A DNA stretch of 64,000 nt from Anaplasma ovis str. Haibei (GCF_002214625.1 NZ_CP015994.1:868001-932000); one strand, 5' to 3'. Counted from the stretch's first letter, positions 17,933 through 28,364 are shown. The notes: generated by a model from the letters alone, not told the origin. A program made the numbers and translations.

Positions 17933-18631
17933 ATGCCGTTGCAGTTGGAAGTCAACGAAGTTTTCTCTTCAGTAGCACCGCGCTATGACCTCATGAATGA
18001 CCTCATGAGTTTTGGGTTACACAGGTTGTGGAAACAGGAATTGTGCGGTAAGGTCATTCGCAGGGATGGTGCACTGCTGGATGTGGCAGGGGGCACCGGA
18101 GACATAGCAATGCGAGCCTTGACAAGGCGCAGCGGATTGCACGTAACAGTTTGTGACATCAACCCAGACATGCTAGAGGTAGGGAGAGATAGAGCAATCA
18201 ACTCCGGGCACACCAACATAAACTGGGTATGCGCCAGCGCAGAGAGTTTGCCGTTCACCCACAACTCCTTTGACTACTATACAATTGCCTTCGGAATGCG
18301 TAACATACCTGATAGAAAAAAGGCGTTGCAAGAGGCACATCGTGTGCTCAAACTCCATGGAAGGTTTCTCTGTCTCGAATTTTCCCCCATACAACGGCAA
18401 GGACTGTTTCGGACATTGTATGGCCTATACTCCGACTATGTAATACCAAATATGGGCAGGTTCGTGGCAGGTAATGTTGAAGCGTATACATACCTAACAG
18501 ACAGCATAAGGGCGTTCCCAGCACCTGAAGAGTTTGCCCAGGAAATAGCAAGCGCGGGTTTTTTCAACGTTGCGTATCAAAACATCTGCAACGGAGTCAC
18601 ATCACTCTACAGTGCGTGGAAAGTAGATTAG
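17933..18631 (+). CDS. ubiE: Ubiquinone/menaquinone C-methyltransferase UbiE
   Basis: UbiE is the SAM-dependent C-methyltransferase of ubiquinone synthesis. The 232-aa product has VNEVFSSVAPRYDLMNDLMS at the N terminus, SAM motif I LDVAGGTGDIA near residue 50, the acidic CDINPDMLEVGRDRA, and the UbiE signature FGMRNIPDRKKALQEAHRVLK near 125. The length is slightly short of the usual ~250 aa but all motifs are present. It starts three bases after the hslU stop, so it is probably co-transcribed with hslVU. Confidence 0.93.
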   Translation: MPLQLEVNEVFSSVAPRYDLMNDLMSFGLHRLWKQELCGKVIRRDGALLDVAGGTGDIAMRALTRRSGLHVTVCDINPDMLEVGRDRAINSGHTNINWVCASAESLPFTHNSFDYYTIAFGMRNIPDRKKALQEAHRVLKLHGRFLCLEFSPIQRQGLFRTLYGLYSDYVIPNMGRFVAGNVEAYTYLTDSIRAFPAPEEFAQEIASAGFFNVAYQNICNGVTSLYSAWKVD

Positions 18632-18650
18632 ATACCCTATCACGCTCCGG

Positions 18651-18667
18651 CAGAAGAAACTCTTCTG
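18651..18667. terminator. Small hairpin between convergent ubiE and metG
   Basis: CAGAAGA-AAC-TCTTCTG forms a perfect seven-base-pair stem with a three-base loop just after ubiE. No strong T-run follows, so a termination role is only suggested by position. Confidence 0.3.
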
Positions 18668-18681
18668 TGATTGATCTCAAG

Positions 18682-20217
18682 CTACGCAGTATCTAGCCTG
18701 CAGAAGACGGGTGTGGGAGTTTCCAAGGAGGTGCCGCTCTTGTGAAATTCGGAAAAATGCCCAAACGTGCGCTTATCAACTGGAAGCGATATTTGGTCAA
18801 GAATTTTAGACGCAGAATCGGGAACGAAGGGCTGCAACATGATTCCAATGCACCTTATGTATTCCAGCAGCTTGAATACAACCGCCTGTGCGCTTTTTCT
18901 ATCTTCTTTGAACAGCTTCCACGGAGCTCTTCTTGCTATATACTCATTCGCTACGGAAGACAGATTTATAACAAATTTAAGCGCCTCAAAAAACCGGTAC
19001 TCCACCATGTATTCCACATACTGCGCCAGCACCGCTTCGTAGTCTATCGGCGCTTCTTCCCCTTGCAACATGCCTTCTACCTCGGGAATTTTCCCACCGC
19101 ACTCCTTATGCACAAGGGTTATAGTACGCTGGACCAGATTACCAAAATTGTTAGCCAAATCGCAGTTTATGCGTTCCACAAGGCCTGCGCTGCTAAAGCT
19201 TGCGTCGTTTCCTATGGGGGTTTCACTCAGTAAAAAATACCTGCAATTATCCAAACCGTATTGCTCTATCAACGCGAATGGGTCTATCACATTGCCGACT
19301 GACTTTGATATCTTTTGGCCCTCATTAAGCCACCACCCATGCGCAACTATTTGCTTCGGCAATGGCAGCCCAGCAGCCATCAAAATAGCAGGCCAATACA
19401 CCGCATGGAACCTGAGTATATCTTTCCCCACAACGTGCGTGCTGACCGCGCCGTCACCCTCCCAGTAACACTTGTATTCCCCCTCAGTTTCGGGGAACCC
19501 AAGCAGCGCCAAGTAACAACATAGTGCATCCACCCATATGTATATTATATGCTCAGAGTCATGAGGCACCTCAATCCCCCAAGAGAGGCTTTTCTTAGAT
19601 CTAGAAATAGATAAGTCCCGAAGACCAGATTCCACAAAGCTTATGACTTCATTGAACTTACCTTCCGGGATCACAAATTTCTGATTATCCGCATAAAACT
19701 TTAGCAGGCTTTCCTGCCACTCAGACAGCTTGAAGAAGTATCCCGGCTCTTCCAGCCACTCCACTTCGGCACCGGTTGGTGCTTTACCATCCACCAGGTC
19801 ACGTTCTTGGTAAAAAGTCTCATCACGTACTGAATAAAACCCAGCATAGTGCCCAAGATATATCTGATTGTTGCTGCGTAGGCGCTCCCACAGCGCTAGC
19901 ACAGCACTCTTGTGGCGTGCCTCGGTAGTGCGTATAAAGTCATCACAACTAAAGCCAGCAACCCCTACAAGTTTTCTAAACGAACCACTTATTTCATCAA
20001 CAAACTGGCGTACTGGAACGCCCTTAGCACGCGCCATACTCTCGACCTTCTGGCCGTGTTCATCAGTACCTGTAGTAAACTTGACCTGCCTACCACTCAG
20101 ATTTCTGAATCTGGCAGCAACATCGGATATAAGCGTAGTGTAGAAATGCCCTATGTGGGGGGTATCGTTGACGTAATATATGGGGGTTGTAACGTAAAAG
20201 CACTCCCCTCGCCTCAC
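18682..20217 (-). CDS. metG: Methionyl-tRNA synthetase
   Basis: This class I synthetase charges tRNA-Met. From GTG 20217 it is 511 aa. Motifs are FYVTTPIYYVNDTPHIGH (HIGH signature near residue 21), DEHGQKV, the helical insert, YIWVDALCCYLALLGFP near 226 and KISKSVGN (KMSKS loop near 302), then an anticodon-binding helical domain. The insert has no Cys-based zinc knuckle and there is no C-terminal dimerisation domain, so it is the short alphaproteobacterial form. The frame is open to 20262, but GTG 20217 gives a normal N terminus and has a G-rich stretch upstream. Confidence 0.93.
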   Translation of the reverse strand: MRRGECFYVTTPIYYVNDTPHIGHFYTTLISDVAARFRNLSGRQVKFTTGTDEHGQKVESMARAKGVPVRQFVDEISGSFRKLVGVAGFSCDDFIRTTEARHKSAVLALWERLRSNNQIYLGHYAGFYSVRDETFYQERDLVDGKAPTGAEVEWLEEPGYFFKLSEWQESLLKFYADNQKFVIPEGKFNEVISFVESGLRDLSISRSKKSLSWGIEVPHDSEHIIYIWVDALCCYLALLGFPETEGEYKCYWEGDGAVSTHVVGKDILRFHAVYWPAILMAAGLPLPKQIVAHGWWLNEGQKISKSVGNVIDPFALIEQYGLDNCRYFLLSETPIGNDASFSSAGLVERINCDLANNFGNLVQRTITLVHKECGGKIPEVEGMLQGEEAPIDYEAVLAQYVEYMVEYRFFEALKFVINLSSVANEYIARRAPWKLFKEDRKSAQAVVFKLLEYIRCIGIMLQPFVPDSASKILDQISLPVDKRTFGHFSEFHKSGTSLETPTPVFCRLDTA

Positions 20218-20483
20218 CAAAACCCCCAAATGCACTACATCTAGAACCGGGTATGGTACCAAAACCTTGCTTATTCTTCAAGCAGTAACCAACATTCGAG
20301 GAGCAAAGCCGCCCCGAGAAAATATCAGCCGCATTCACACCGTTAAATAGCACAACCCGCACGGCACAACCACAGATATACACGATCCAAAAAAACCTTT
20401 GTGGTCCACACTGGCAATTATCTGTGTAAAGGGCCTGGCAAATCAGTTACAATCCGCAACTACGTGGATATGCAAATCTGAGC

Positions 20484-21722
20484 ATGGCTAGGATTCTGGT
20501 AAAAAAGTTTGGAGGCACATCCTTAAAAGATGTGGAGTGCATATCAAGAGTCGCCAAAATAGTGCGGCAAAGCGTAGAGCGTGGTTACAAGCTTGTGGTA
20601 GTAGTATCGGCAATGGGCCGATTTACGGATGAGGCCGTTACAACTGTGCAAGAGGTCTCAGAGCTGGCATCAGAAGCGCAGCTGTCGGAATATGACGTGG
20701 TCGTCTCTTCTGGAGAGCAGATATCATGTGGGCTTCTAGCGCTTGCATTGCAGCGTATAAACATCAAAGCAACATCCATAATGGGCTGGCAAATACCCAT
20801 AAACACAACCGGGGAACACTCACGAGCCAGAATTGTAGAAATAAAACCTGACCGCATATTAGCACTCCTAGACGAGCATGATGTTGTGATAGTCGCGGGG
20901 TTTCAAGGTGTTCACAACTCGCGTATAACTACCCTGGGAAGGGGTGGATCAGACATATCCGCAGTGGCAATAGCCGCTACACTACAGCTGGACACGTGTT
21001 ACGTGTATACAGATGTTGCGGGAGTTTATACAGCAAATCCTTGTTTGGTCTCAAGCGCGCGTAAGCTAGACCACGTAACGTATAACGACATGGTAGAAAT
21101 ATCCGCCTCCGGCAGAGCGATATTGAACGCACGCTCTGTAGAGATGGCTATGCGGTGCGGGGTGCGTATCCACGCACTGTCAAGCTCGCAGGAAGCGAAG
21201 GGCACATTGGTATCTTTTGAGCGTGAGAAGGAAATGGAAAGCAAAATAATTACTGGAATTGCTATCAGTAAAAATATAGCAAGCGTATCGCTTAGCGGAG
21301 TACCCGCAGTTCCCGGTATTGCCGCGGCACTTCTTCCCGTAGCGGAGGGTAGCATAGATGTGGATATGATAATGCAAACCATGGACGGAGAACTCCGCAA
21401 TATTACCTTTACTGTGCAAGAGGAAGATTTACCTAAAACGCGAGATATTCTTCTACAGCAAAAACACAGCATAATGTATGAGAGTCTGGTAGTGACGGGC
21501 AGCCTGGCAAAGGTTTCTTTAGTAGGCGCATGTATGATATCGCGCCCGGGTGTGGCCAGTAGAATTTTTAGCACATTGGCCAGTGGCGGAATAGCCGTGT
21601 TGGCAGTCTCCACCTCTGAAATAAAAATCACTGTTTTGATGCATGAACAAAACGCTGAACCGGCACTTAGCCTTCTACACAAGGAATTCGCACTTGATCG
21701 TGAAAGTGTAACTTGTACATGA
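20484..21722 (+). CDS. lysC: Aspartate kinase
   Basis: Aspartokinase phosphorylates aspartate at the head of the diaminopimelate/lysine, threonine and methionine branch. The 412-aa protein has the KFGGTS signature at residues 7-12, VVVVSAMG near 38, GEQISCGLLALAL near 76, LGRGGSDISAVAIAA near 152 and TDVAGVYTANP near 178. Two C-terminal ACT domains (about 265-405) imply allosteric feedback, which effector unknown. In a host-dependent organism the likely use is DAP or lysine supply; that is inferred. It diverges from metG. Confidence 0.93.
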   Translation: MARILVKKFGGTSLKDVECISRVAKIVRQSVERGYKLVVVVSAMGRFTDEAVTTVQEVSELASEAQLSEYDVVVSSGEQISCGLLALALQRINIKATSIMGWQIPINTTGEHSRARIVEIKPDRILALLDEHDVVIVAGFQGVHNSRITTLGRGGSDISAVAIAATLQLDTCYVYTDVAGVYTANPCLVSSARKLDHVTYNDMVEISASGRAILNARSVEMAMRCGVRIHALSSSQEAKGTLVSFEREKEMESKIITGIAISKNIASVSLSGVPAVPGIAAALLPVAEGSIDVDMIMQTMDGELRNITFTVQEEDLPKTRDILLQQKHSIMYESLVVTGSLAKVSLVGACMISRPGVASRIFSTLASGGIAVLAVSTSEIKITVLMHEQNAEPALSLLHKEFALDRESVTCT

Positions 21723-22021
21723 GTTGCGTGCTCATCGTCTGCTCCTACCCGGCCGCCAGAGCGTGGCCCCCACTCTGCAAAATTGTGTAACAGTTGCACT
21801 TTACCCAGGCACTTCTCTTGTATACATAACACACATTAGGCCGCCAGAGCGGCATTTGTGACACGCCACTTTGGCGCACACAAGTGTGAAGCCCCTCCCC
21901 GCATTGTTAAAGGTATGTTACCTGCATCAGCAGCCGTTACCAGCTGGAACAAAAGCCTTGCTATTTCCACTGTCGCAATGTACCATCCGGAGGTGTATGT
22001 TGGCTTTCACTGTGTTTTCCT
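21723..22021. repeat. Spacer lysC-coxB with a 13-bp direct repeat
   Basis: About 300 bases without a supported gene. GGCCGCCAGAGCG occurs at 21751-21763 and again at 21839-21851; the second copy can fold as a five-base-pair GCCGC/GCGGC stem. The function is unknown. The coxB promoter should lie here. Confidence 0.45.
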
Positions 22022-22807
22022 ATGCTCCGTGCGCTCGTTGTGGGTGTGTTGTTTGTATGCGGATTGCTATGGGGGCCCAGCGCGGGTGCCGGCGCGCCGT
22101 ATCCGTGGCAGCTTGGGTTTCAGGAACCCGCAACAGAGATTATGGAGCTGATTGCCAGGTCCCATAGCTACATCATGCTTGTGATGTCCGCAGTAGCGGC
22201 TGTTGTGTTTTCTTTGATGTTCTACGCACTAGTAAAGTTTCGAAGAAAGAAAGGTGAGCAGGTTGAGTTTAACAATAAGAATTCTCACAACGTCGCGCTT
22301 GAGGTAGCGTGGACCTTAATCCCGTTGTTGATCGTCGGGTTATTGACTATAAGCAACGTGAAGCTCATAAAAAAGGAGCAGCAGATCCCCAAGGCAGACA
22401 TTGTAATAAAGGCCATAGGGTACCAGTGGTACTGGACCTACGTGTATCCAGAGACTGGTATAAGATTTGACAGCTACATGAAGCCCGACTCAGAATTGAC
22501 AAGTGGTGAATTACGCTTGCTTGAGGTAGATAACCGCATGGTTGTGCCGGTGGGCGAGGTCGTGTTGCTGCAGTCCACTGCCGGAGATGTGATACACAGC
22601 TGGGCGGTGCCCGCTTTGGGCATCAAAGTTGATGCGGTACCAGGGAGGTTGAACGAAGTGTGGTTCTCAGTGAAAAAACCCGGGGTTTACTATGGGCAGT
22701 GTTCCGAACTTTGTGGGAGGCTGCACGGCTTTATGCCTGTGGTGGTTGAGGCAGTAACTAGAGATAAGTTTGATGCCTGGGTAGCGCAGCGCAAAGAAAG
22801 CGGTTAG
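22022..22807 (+). CDS. coxB: Cytochrome c oxidase subunit II
   Basis: CoxB carries the CuA centre that takes electrons from cytochrome c at the aa3 oxidase. The 261-aa product has a signal peptide (MLRALVVGVLFVCGLLWGPS), two membrane helices (SYIMLVMSAVAAVVFSLMF and VAWTLIPLLIVGLLTI), and a periplasmic cupredoxin domain with GYQWYWTYVYP, HSWAVPALGIKVDAVPGR and the copper site YGQCSELCGRLHGFMP (C-x3-C-x3-H-x2-M). It is the first gene of a coxB-coxA-ctaB cluster. coxC is not adjacent. Confidence 0.95.
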   Translation: MLRALVVGVLFVCGLLWGPSAGAGAPYPWQLGFQEPATEIMELIARSHSYIMLVMSAVAAVVFSLMFYALVKFRRKKGEQVEFNNKNSHNVALEVAWTLIPLLIVGLLTISNVKLIKKEQQIPKADIVIKAIGYQWYWTYVYPETGIRFDSYMKPDSELTSGELRLLEVDNRMVVPVGEVVLLQSTAGDVIHSWAVPALGIKVDAVPGRLNEVWFSVKKPGVYYGQCSELCGRLHGFMPVVVEAVTRDKFDAWVAQRKESG

Positions 22808-22904
22808 GAACCTGGCGTCAGTATGGTAAGCTGGGTAGGTCAAGGCTTAGATGCTTGTGGGTTGTTGCGTGTTTCCTCCCAGAGCTATTTAGGAGGTGGG
22901 TTAT

Positions 22905-24461
22905 ATGTACGGTGAGCATACGCCTAGTGGTTTGAAGCGGTGGTTATTCTCCACCAACCATAAAGACATAGGTACTATGTACATCATCTTTTCGATAGTG
23001 GGTGGTGTCATAGGGGGCCTGCTGTCCCTAATATTACGCGCGCAGTTGGCGCACATAGACGTGTTGCACGGAAACTACCAGCTGTATAACGTCATGGTTA
23101 CTGGGCACGCGCTCATAATGGTCTTTTTCATGATAATGCCCGCTCTGACTGGGGGGTTTGGGAACTGGTTCGTCCCACTGCTAATTGGCGCCCCAGATAT
23201 GGCGTTTCCGCGGTTAAATAACCTGAGCTTTTGGATGCTCGTGGCATCGCTTGCGCTGCTGTTTTGTTCAGTGTTGATTGGAGACGGCCCGGGGACGGGT
23301 TGGACTTTATACCCTCCATTGTCATATCTGTCTTCACACCCAGATGCATCCGTAGACATGGCGATATTGGCATTACACCTTGCGGGTATATCTTCGATAG
23401 TTGGGTCTATAAACTTCATAGTAACGATTTTCAACATGCGTGCCCACGGTATGACGCTGCTAAAGATGCCGCTGTTCGTGTGGACCATACTGCTCACTTC
23501 ATTCATGCTCATAGTATCACTCCCCGTACTTGCTGGAGCAATTACAATGCTTCTGACTGACCGCAACTTCGGCACCAGCTTTTTTAACCCATCAGGTGGT
23601 GGTGACCCAATACTTTTTCAGCATCTGTTCTGGTTTTTCGGGCACCCGGAAGTATACGTGATAATATTTCCAGCGTTTGGAATCATAAGCCAAATAGTTT
23701 CTACATTTTCCCACAAGGCGGTTTTTGGATACCTGGGGATGGTATTTGCACTGGTTGGAATAGCAACGGTCGGATTGGTAGTTTGGGCACACCACATGTT
23801 TACTACCGGCTTGAGCACGGAAATGATCACATACTACAGCGTCACTACTATGTTGATAGGGGTGCTAACCGGGATCAAGGTATTTAGCTGGATAGCCACT
23901 ATGTGGGGAGGAAAGATAGAGTTTAAGACCCCAATGCTTTTCGCGATAGGATTCATCTTCGTGTTCACGGTCGGCGGTTTGACTGGCATAGTAGTATCAC
24001 ACGGGGGGGTGGATAAAGTTCTGCATGACACATACTACGTGGTTGCCCATTTTCACTATGTGATGTCGATCGCGGCACTTTTTGCGGCGTATGCGGGGTT
24101 TTATTACTGGGTAGGTAAGATGTCAGGTAAGCAGTACCCTGAGCTTATGGGAAAAATACACTTCTGGTTAACCTTTATTTCGACCAACATCGCGTTTTTC
24201 CCTCAGCACTTTTTGGGGCTCGCCGGCATGCCTAGAAGAATTCCTGACTATCCAGATGCCTTTGCTCCGTGGAATTATGTGTCCTCCATAGGTGCGGGCC
24301 TTTCTTTTCTGTCTGCACTGCTGTTCATAGCAATTGCAATATACACATTGAAGAGGGGTAAGGCGGCTGAGGCAAACCCGTGGGGAGGTGATACTTTGGA
24401 GTGGACTATCCCCTCGCCCGCCCCGTTTCACACTTTTGAGGAAATTCCCAAGTTGGACTAA
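22905..24461 (+). CDS. coxA: Cytochrome c oxidase subunit I
   Basis: CoxA is the catalytic subunit with heme a and the heme a3-CuB centre. The ~518-aa product has the expected 12 membrane helices and family blocks: [28 protein letters not shown] (heme a ligand), [18 protein letters not shown] (CuB His and cross-linked Tyr), [12 protein letters not shown] (CuB His pair) and [15 protein letters not shown] (heme ligands). ATG 22905 is chosen because AGGAGG lies at 22891-22896, eight bases upstream; the in-frame GTG at 22896 falls inside that site. Confidence 0.97.
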   Translation: MYGEHTPSGLKRWLFSTNHKDIGTMYIIFSIVGGVIGGLLSLILRAQLAHIDVLHGNYQLYNVMVTGHALIMVFFMIMPALTGGFGNWFVPLLIGAPDMAFPRLNNLSFWMLVASLALLFCSVLIGDGPGTGWTLYPPLSYLSSHPDASVDMAILALHLAGISSIVGSINFIVTIFNMRAHGMTLLKMPLFVWTILLTSFMLIVSLPVLAGAITMLLTDRNFGTSFFNPSGGGDPILFQHLFWFFGHPEVYVIIFPAFGIISQIVSTFSHKAVFGYLGMVFALVGIATVGLVVWAHHMFTTGLSTEMITYYSVTTMLIGVLTGIKVFSWIATMWGGKIEFKTPMLFAIGFIFVFTVGGLTGIVVSHGGVDKVLHDTYYVVAHFHYVMSIAALFAAYAGFYYWVGKMSGKQYPELMGKIHFWLTFISTNIAFFPQHFLGLAGMPRRIPDYPDAFAPWNYVSSIGAGLSFLSALLFIAIAIYTLKRGKAAEANPWGGDTLEWTIPSPAPFHTFEEIPKLD

Positions 24462-24470
24462 AGGACACAT

Positions 24471-25376
24471 ATGACAGCAACTTTTATCGAGGCCTCCCGA
24501 GAGAAAAGCCCCGTGGCTCTTTCCTCAGTTGGTGACTACATTCAGCTGCTCAAGCCCAGAATAATGTGTTTGGTGGTGTTTACTGCAATAACCGGAATGC
24601 TAATCGCACCGGGAACTATTCACCCACTAATAGGGCTTGTATCCACAGTGTGCGTGGCCATAGGTGCGGGAGCAGCTGGTGCGTTTAATATGTGGTACGA
24701 TAGCGACATCGACGCGATTATGGACCGTACCAAAGGTCGACCTATACCTGCAGGTAAAATTCGTAGGGAACAAGCATTGGAGTGCGGCATGGTGCTTGCT
24801 ACGCTATCGGTGTTTGTTATGGCAATAGCGGTGAACCATGTATCTGCGCTCCTTCTAGCGGGAAGCATTGTTTCTTATGCAGTAGTTTATACAATGCTAC
24901 TGAAAAGGCGCACACCGCAGAATATAGTAATTGGCGGCATCGCGGGCGCTTTCCCACCAGTAATAGGCTGGGCTTCGGTTTCCGGAGCGCTATCACTTGA
25001 GAGCTTGTCTTTGTTTGCAATAATATTCACGTGGACACCTCCGCACTTTTGGGCCATTGCCCTACTCACTTCAGAGGAATACAAAAAAGCAAACGTTCCC
25101 ATGTTGCCTGTGTATTGCATACACAAAACCAGAGCGCACATACTGTTGTATAGTATAATCCTTGCGGTCGTGGCAGCAACGCCGGGCTTGTTTGTGAAAA
25201 ACCCTATCCTATATGAAACTTTGGCAACCGGCTTGAGTGCGACGTTTATCGCCTACGCCGTTGCTGTGTTCCGGGAAAAGGGGCAGCCGTCACATCGGAC
25301 ATGCATGGGGCTGTTTAAATATTCTATATATTACCTGTTTCTACTGTTTGCCACAGTGATAGCTTGCGGGCACTAG
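24471..25376 (+). CDS. ctaB: Protoheme IX farnesyltransferase (heme O synthase)
   Basis: CtaB/CyoE adds a farnesyl tail to heme b, giving heme O for the aa3 oxidase. The 301-aa membrane protein has the UbiA-family signature NMWYDSDIDAIMDRTKGRPI near residue 73, a second acidic motif region (YKKANVPMLPVY near 203) and about eight to nine hydrophobic helices. It starts nine bases after coxA and completes the cox operon. Confidence 0.95.
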   Translation: MTATFIEASREKSPVALSSVGDYIQLLKPRIMCLVVFTAITGMLIAPGTIHPLIGLVSTVCVAIGAGAAGAFNMWYDSDIDAIMDRTKGRPIPAGKIRREQALECGMVLATLSVFVMAIAVNHVSALLLAGSIVSYAVVYTMLLKRRTPQNIVIGGIAGAFPPVIGWASVSGALSLESLSLFAIIFTWTPPHFWAIALLTSEEYKKANVPMLPVYCIHKTRAHILLYSIILAVVAATPGLFVKNPILYETLATGLSATFIAYAVAVFREKGQPSHRTCMGLFKYSIYYLFLLFATVIACGH

Positions 25377-25403
25377 CCCTGGGTAATGACAGCCGCACAC
25401 CAA

Positions 25404-26342
25404 TTACAGTGATTCTTCTCTCTGCGCATCCTCCACAGTTTCCTCTCCGACATCAGCATTGCCAGAGGGAGTGGGCACAGCGCTCTCTCCCTGATTATCT
25501 CCCTCCTCTTCAATTGAGGTTCCTTCCCGCCCGGCTTGCGCATGGTCCTCTCCGCCCAATAGGCGCTCAGCTCTAGCGCGCCATATGTTGCTTTCGTCTA
25601 ATTTAGAGAGGTACGCAGCCGCCGATTTGTGGTCCCCCAAAGCTGTGTATGCCTCCATCAACCGGTACAACCCTTCGTTAGTGTACGCTGAATCTGGATA
25701 TGCAGATATCAGAGATCTGAACCTCTTGATTGCGGCTATATATCCCCCTCGCCTGAGGTAAAACTTACCAATCATGAATTCCCTAGCGGCCAAGTGTTGT
25801 TTCACGGCAGCAAGCCTTTCGGAAACCTCGCCCAGGTGGCGCGAGTTGGGAAACATGCGCACAAACTCGTAAGCAAGGTTCCTAACTTCTAGGGCAATTC
25901 CCTGATCTAACCCAAGATCGGGTATCTGCATGTACTTAGCTAGAATCCTGACGTAGTAAGCGTAGTCTATACTCTTACTACTAGGGTAGGAATCAATATA
26001 GCCCTCCGCAAGAGAGGCAGACTCAGCGTAGTTACCGAGCTCATAATGCGCCACCGCAGCAACTAAACTGCCGTCTATCGCCATTTGCGAAAACGGATAT
26101 AGAGCTTCTATCTTGTCAAAGACCGCTACAGCCTTCTTATACTGCCCTTCATGGAACAGCCTGAGACCGTCTTCGTAGAGCTTATGTACCCCTTCTTCAG
26201 TGAAGGGCGCAGCGACAACGGGGGGCGTAACACAGAAAATGGACAGAGCAACCAAAACAGCGCACAAAAAGCCAGTACGAGGAGCCACGAAACCACACCA
26301 AACAAACGTCAGAGAGCCATTAAACCACGCAACCAGACCCAT
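25404..26342 (-). CDS. bamD: Outer membrane assembly factor BamD
   Basis: BamD is the essential TPR partner of BamA in outer-membrane protein insertion. The 312-aa product has an N-terminal hydrophobic leader (about residues 22-45), then tandem TPRs: LYEDGLRLFHEGQYKKAVAVFDKIEALYPFSQ, YELGNYAESASLAEGYIDSYP, and YLRRGGYIAAIKRFRSLISAYPDS (quoted as separate short blocks). Most BamD proteins are lipoproteins, but here the Cys in the leader is preceded by Ser-Ile-Phe, a poor lipobox. The C-terminal ~50 residues are acidic, Glu/Gly/Ser-rich low complexity. The start could lie later than 26342, nearer the hydrophobic stretch. Confidence 0.85.
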   Translation of the reverse strand: MGLVAWFNGSLTFVWCGFVAPRTGFLCAVLVALSIFCVTPPVVAAPFTEEGVHKLYEDGLRLFHEGQYKKAVAVFDKIEALYPFSQMAIDGSLVAAVAHYELGNYAESASLAEGYIDSYPSSKSIDYAYYVRILAKYMQIPDLGLDQGIALEVRNLAYEFVRMFPNSRHLGEVSERLAAVKQHLAAREFMIGKFYLRRGGYIAAIKRFRSLISAYPDSAYTNEGLYRLMEAYTALGDHKSAAAYLSKLDESNIWRARAERLLGGEDHAQAGREGTSIEEEGDNQGESAVPTPSGNADVGEETVEDAQREESL

Positions 26343-26411
26343 AGCAAGTCTTTTGTCCTACAGGATTCCCGAATATATTCCTGCTAGTTTTGCATGTTGC
26401 ACAAAACCCTA

Positions 26412-26439
26412 TTGACAAACTGACGATTTGTGGTAGCGT
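26412..26439 (+). promoter_or_regulatory. Candidate promoter for purD
   Basis: A perfect TTGACA -35 at 26412-26417 is followed after 16 bases by TAGCGT at 26434-26439, a weak -10. It lies about 45 bases upstream of the purD ATG. The call rests mainly on the -35. Confidence 0.35.
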
Positions 26440-26484
26440 GGCGGTGGCATTTCGTGGTCTTGATGGTCTCTTGTAGGGGGCGGG

Positions 26485-27747
26485 ATGAATGTTCTGGTTG
26501 TCGGCTCCGGGGGTAGGGAGCATGCCCTGTTGGACTGCCTGAGCTGTTCCCCCATGTTAACTCGTCTGTTTGTTGCCCCTGGGCGCGAAGCCATGGCGGA
26601 CTTAGCAACTTTGGTAGACGTAGATGTAACCAACTTTATTGAGGTTGCGCAGGTCTGCAAGCGCGAGAAAATAGACCTAGTTGTTGTTGGTCCTGAGTTA
26701 CCGCTGATTAGTGGGCTGTCCGACGCGCTCACTGATGAGGGTATTTTTGTTTTTGGCCCATCCAGAGCCGCATCCAGGCTTGAGGCCTCCAAGGGGTTTA
26801 CCAAAGAGCTGTGCGCCCGTTACAACATCCCCACGGCGAAGCACGGGTATTTTATGGATATCGGCTCCGCCAAGCAGTTCGTAAAGAGAAGTAAGCTGCC
26901 ACTAGTGGTAAAGGCTGACGGGCCTGCTCAGGGAAAGGGCGTTGTAATATGCCACACCCTGGAGGAAACTTATGATGCATTAGACGCCATGCTTGTGCAG
27001 GGCAAGTTCGGCAAAGCTGGCGAGGCAGTTGTGGTGGAGGAGTTCCTGGACGGCAAGGAGATCAGCTTCCTCACCTTGATAGATGGCACCAACCCAGTGG
27101 TGCTCGGAGCTGTGCAGGATTACAAGCCTGTGTATGACGGGAACAAAGGGCCAAATACCGGAGGTATGGGAGCATATTCAACTCCGGGAATCATAACTGA
27201 AGAGATGGAACACTTGATAGTGCAGAGGATAATATATCCAACCATCAAGGCCATGTTTAACATGGGAATACAATTCAGGGGGTTACTGTTTGCTGGCATA
27301 ATGATCAAAAAGAACGAGCCCAAGCTTTTGGAATATAACGTTAGGTTTGGAGACCCAGAAACGCAGGCAATGTTGCCTAGATTGGATTCAGATCTGCTGA
27401 AACTCATGTCCCTAGCGGCAAAAGGTAGGTTGGGCAGCGAGGTAGTTTCTCTCAATCGCAAATCGGTTGTCTGTGTAGTCGTGGCCAGCAAGGGCTATCC
27501 GGGGCCTTATGAATCTGGCTCCGTAATAGGTGGGCTGGACGAGGTTGCCAGGTCTTCTAGCGTCAAAGTTTTTCACGCAGGTACAAAGCGGGTTGGAAAT
27601 AACTGGGTTTCTGCCGGCGGTAGGGTTTTGAATATAGTGGCCGAAGCGGATGACTTGGCCACCGCTAAGCATCAGGCCTACGCAGCCTTAGATTTATTAG
27701 ACTGGCCTGGCGGCATGTATAGATATGACATAGGCGCCTGTGAATAG
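26485..27747 (+). CDS. purD: Phosphoribosylamine-glycine ligase (GAR synthetase)
   Basis: PurD joins glycine to phosphoribosylamine, step 2 of purine synthesis. The 420-aa ATP-grasp protein has [19 protein letters not shown] at the N terminus, [16 protein letters not shown] near residue 72, [14 protein letters not shown] near 145, and the PurD signature [19 protein letters not shown] near 290. The C-terminal domain has the usual [12 protein letters not shown] block. The length is normal, and ATG 26485 is preceded by GGGGGCGGG. Confidence 0.96.
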   Translation: MNVLVVGSGGREHALLDCLSCSPMLTRLFVAPGREAMADLATLVDVDVTNFIEVAQVCKREKIDLVVVGPELPLISGLSDALTDEGIFVFGPSRAASRLEASKGFTKELCARYNIPTAKHGYFMDIGSAKQFVKRSKLPLVVKADGPAQGKGVVICHTLEETYDALDAMLVQGKFGKAGEAVVVEEFLDGKEISFLTLIDGTNPVVLGAVQDYKPVYDGNKGPNTGGMGAYSTPGIITEEMEHLIVQRIIYPTIKAMFNMGIQFRGLLFAGIMIKKNEPKLLEYNVRFGDPETQAMLPRLDSDLLKLMSLAAKGRLGSEVVSLNRKSVVCVVVASKGYPGPYESGSVIGGLDEVARSSSVKVFHAGTKRVGNNWVSAGGRVLNIVAEADDLATAKHQAYAALDLLDWPGGMYRYDIGACE

Positions 27748-27779
27748 CCTCGCTTGCTTGCTGCGTACGCGGGTGGCGT

Positions 27780-28280
27780 GTGTTCACGCCCTGGGCCACA
27801 TCTGGTCGTGCATTGGTTAGCATCTTAGTTGTCCCCTTGACAGCACACCTGCCCTTTGGTAGATTGCGCAATACGTTTTTGGTAGGTTCAATGCTTTTAT
27901 TTCCTAGTGCCTTGTTCGCCGCTACGGCTGCGGCCCCAGCGCCTACTGCTGGGCTGGGGGCCTCCATCGCTGGGTTTGCTCCGTTGGTTTTCATATTTTT
28001 GATTTTCTACTTCTTGGTCATAAGGCCACAACAGAAAAAGCTCAGGGAGCATAACAAGTTGTTGGACAGCATAAAAAAGGGGGACAAGGTCATAGCGTCA
28101 GGTGGGCTCTTGGGTACGGTAACTAAGGTTGATGCAAGCAACGGGCACCTGCACATAGAAGTTGCAACAGGAGTGGAAGTTAGGGTGCTGAAGTCGTCTG
28201 TGTCAGAGGTGCTTAATAGGGATGGAACCGGTAAGAGTGCCCATGTGGGCAAGTCTCAGTCAACTGCAAAAAGCTGGTAG
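27780..28280 (+). CDS. yajC: Preprotein translocase subunit YajC
   Basis: YajC is the small inner-membrane partner of SecDF at the Sec translocon. The conserved part is a single membrane helix (APLVFIFLIFYFLVIRPQQK) followed by a cytosolic domain with GDKVIASGGLLGTVTKVD and VEVRVLKSSVSEVL. The frame opens at GTG 27780, but the family normally starts shortly before an Ala-rich segment, so ATG 27891 (MLLFPSALFAATAAAP) is a likely real start giving about 129 aa. secD and secF are not adjacent. Confidence 0.88.
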   Translation: MFTPWATSGRALVSILVVPLTAHLPFGRLRNTFLVGSMLLFPSALFAATAAAPAPTAGLGASIAGFAPLVFIFLIFYFLVIRPQQKKLREHNKLLDSIKKGDKVIASGGLLGTVTKVDASNGHLHIEVATGVEVRVLKSSVSEVLNRDGTGKSAHVGKSQSTAKSW

Positions 28281-28364
28281 TTAGTGTGGCGGCTCTCTGG
28301 CGTCCTTTCTTGAATAACAAACCAGCGGGTAGTCTGCTGTCCCTGTTCTCAGTCGGGTGTCCTT

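Noticed and set aside
21026-21832. 268-codon minus-strand frame over lysC
   Set aside because: Antisense shadow of aspartate kinase; composition typical of reverse frames.
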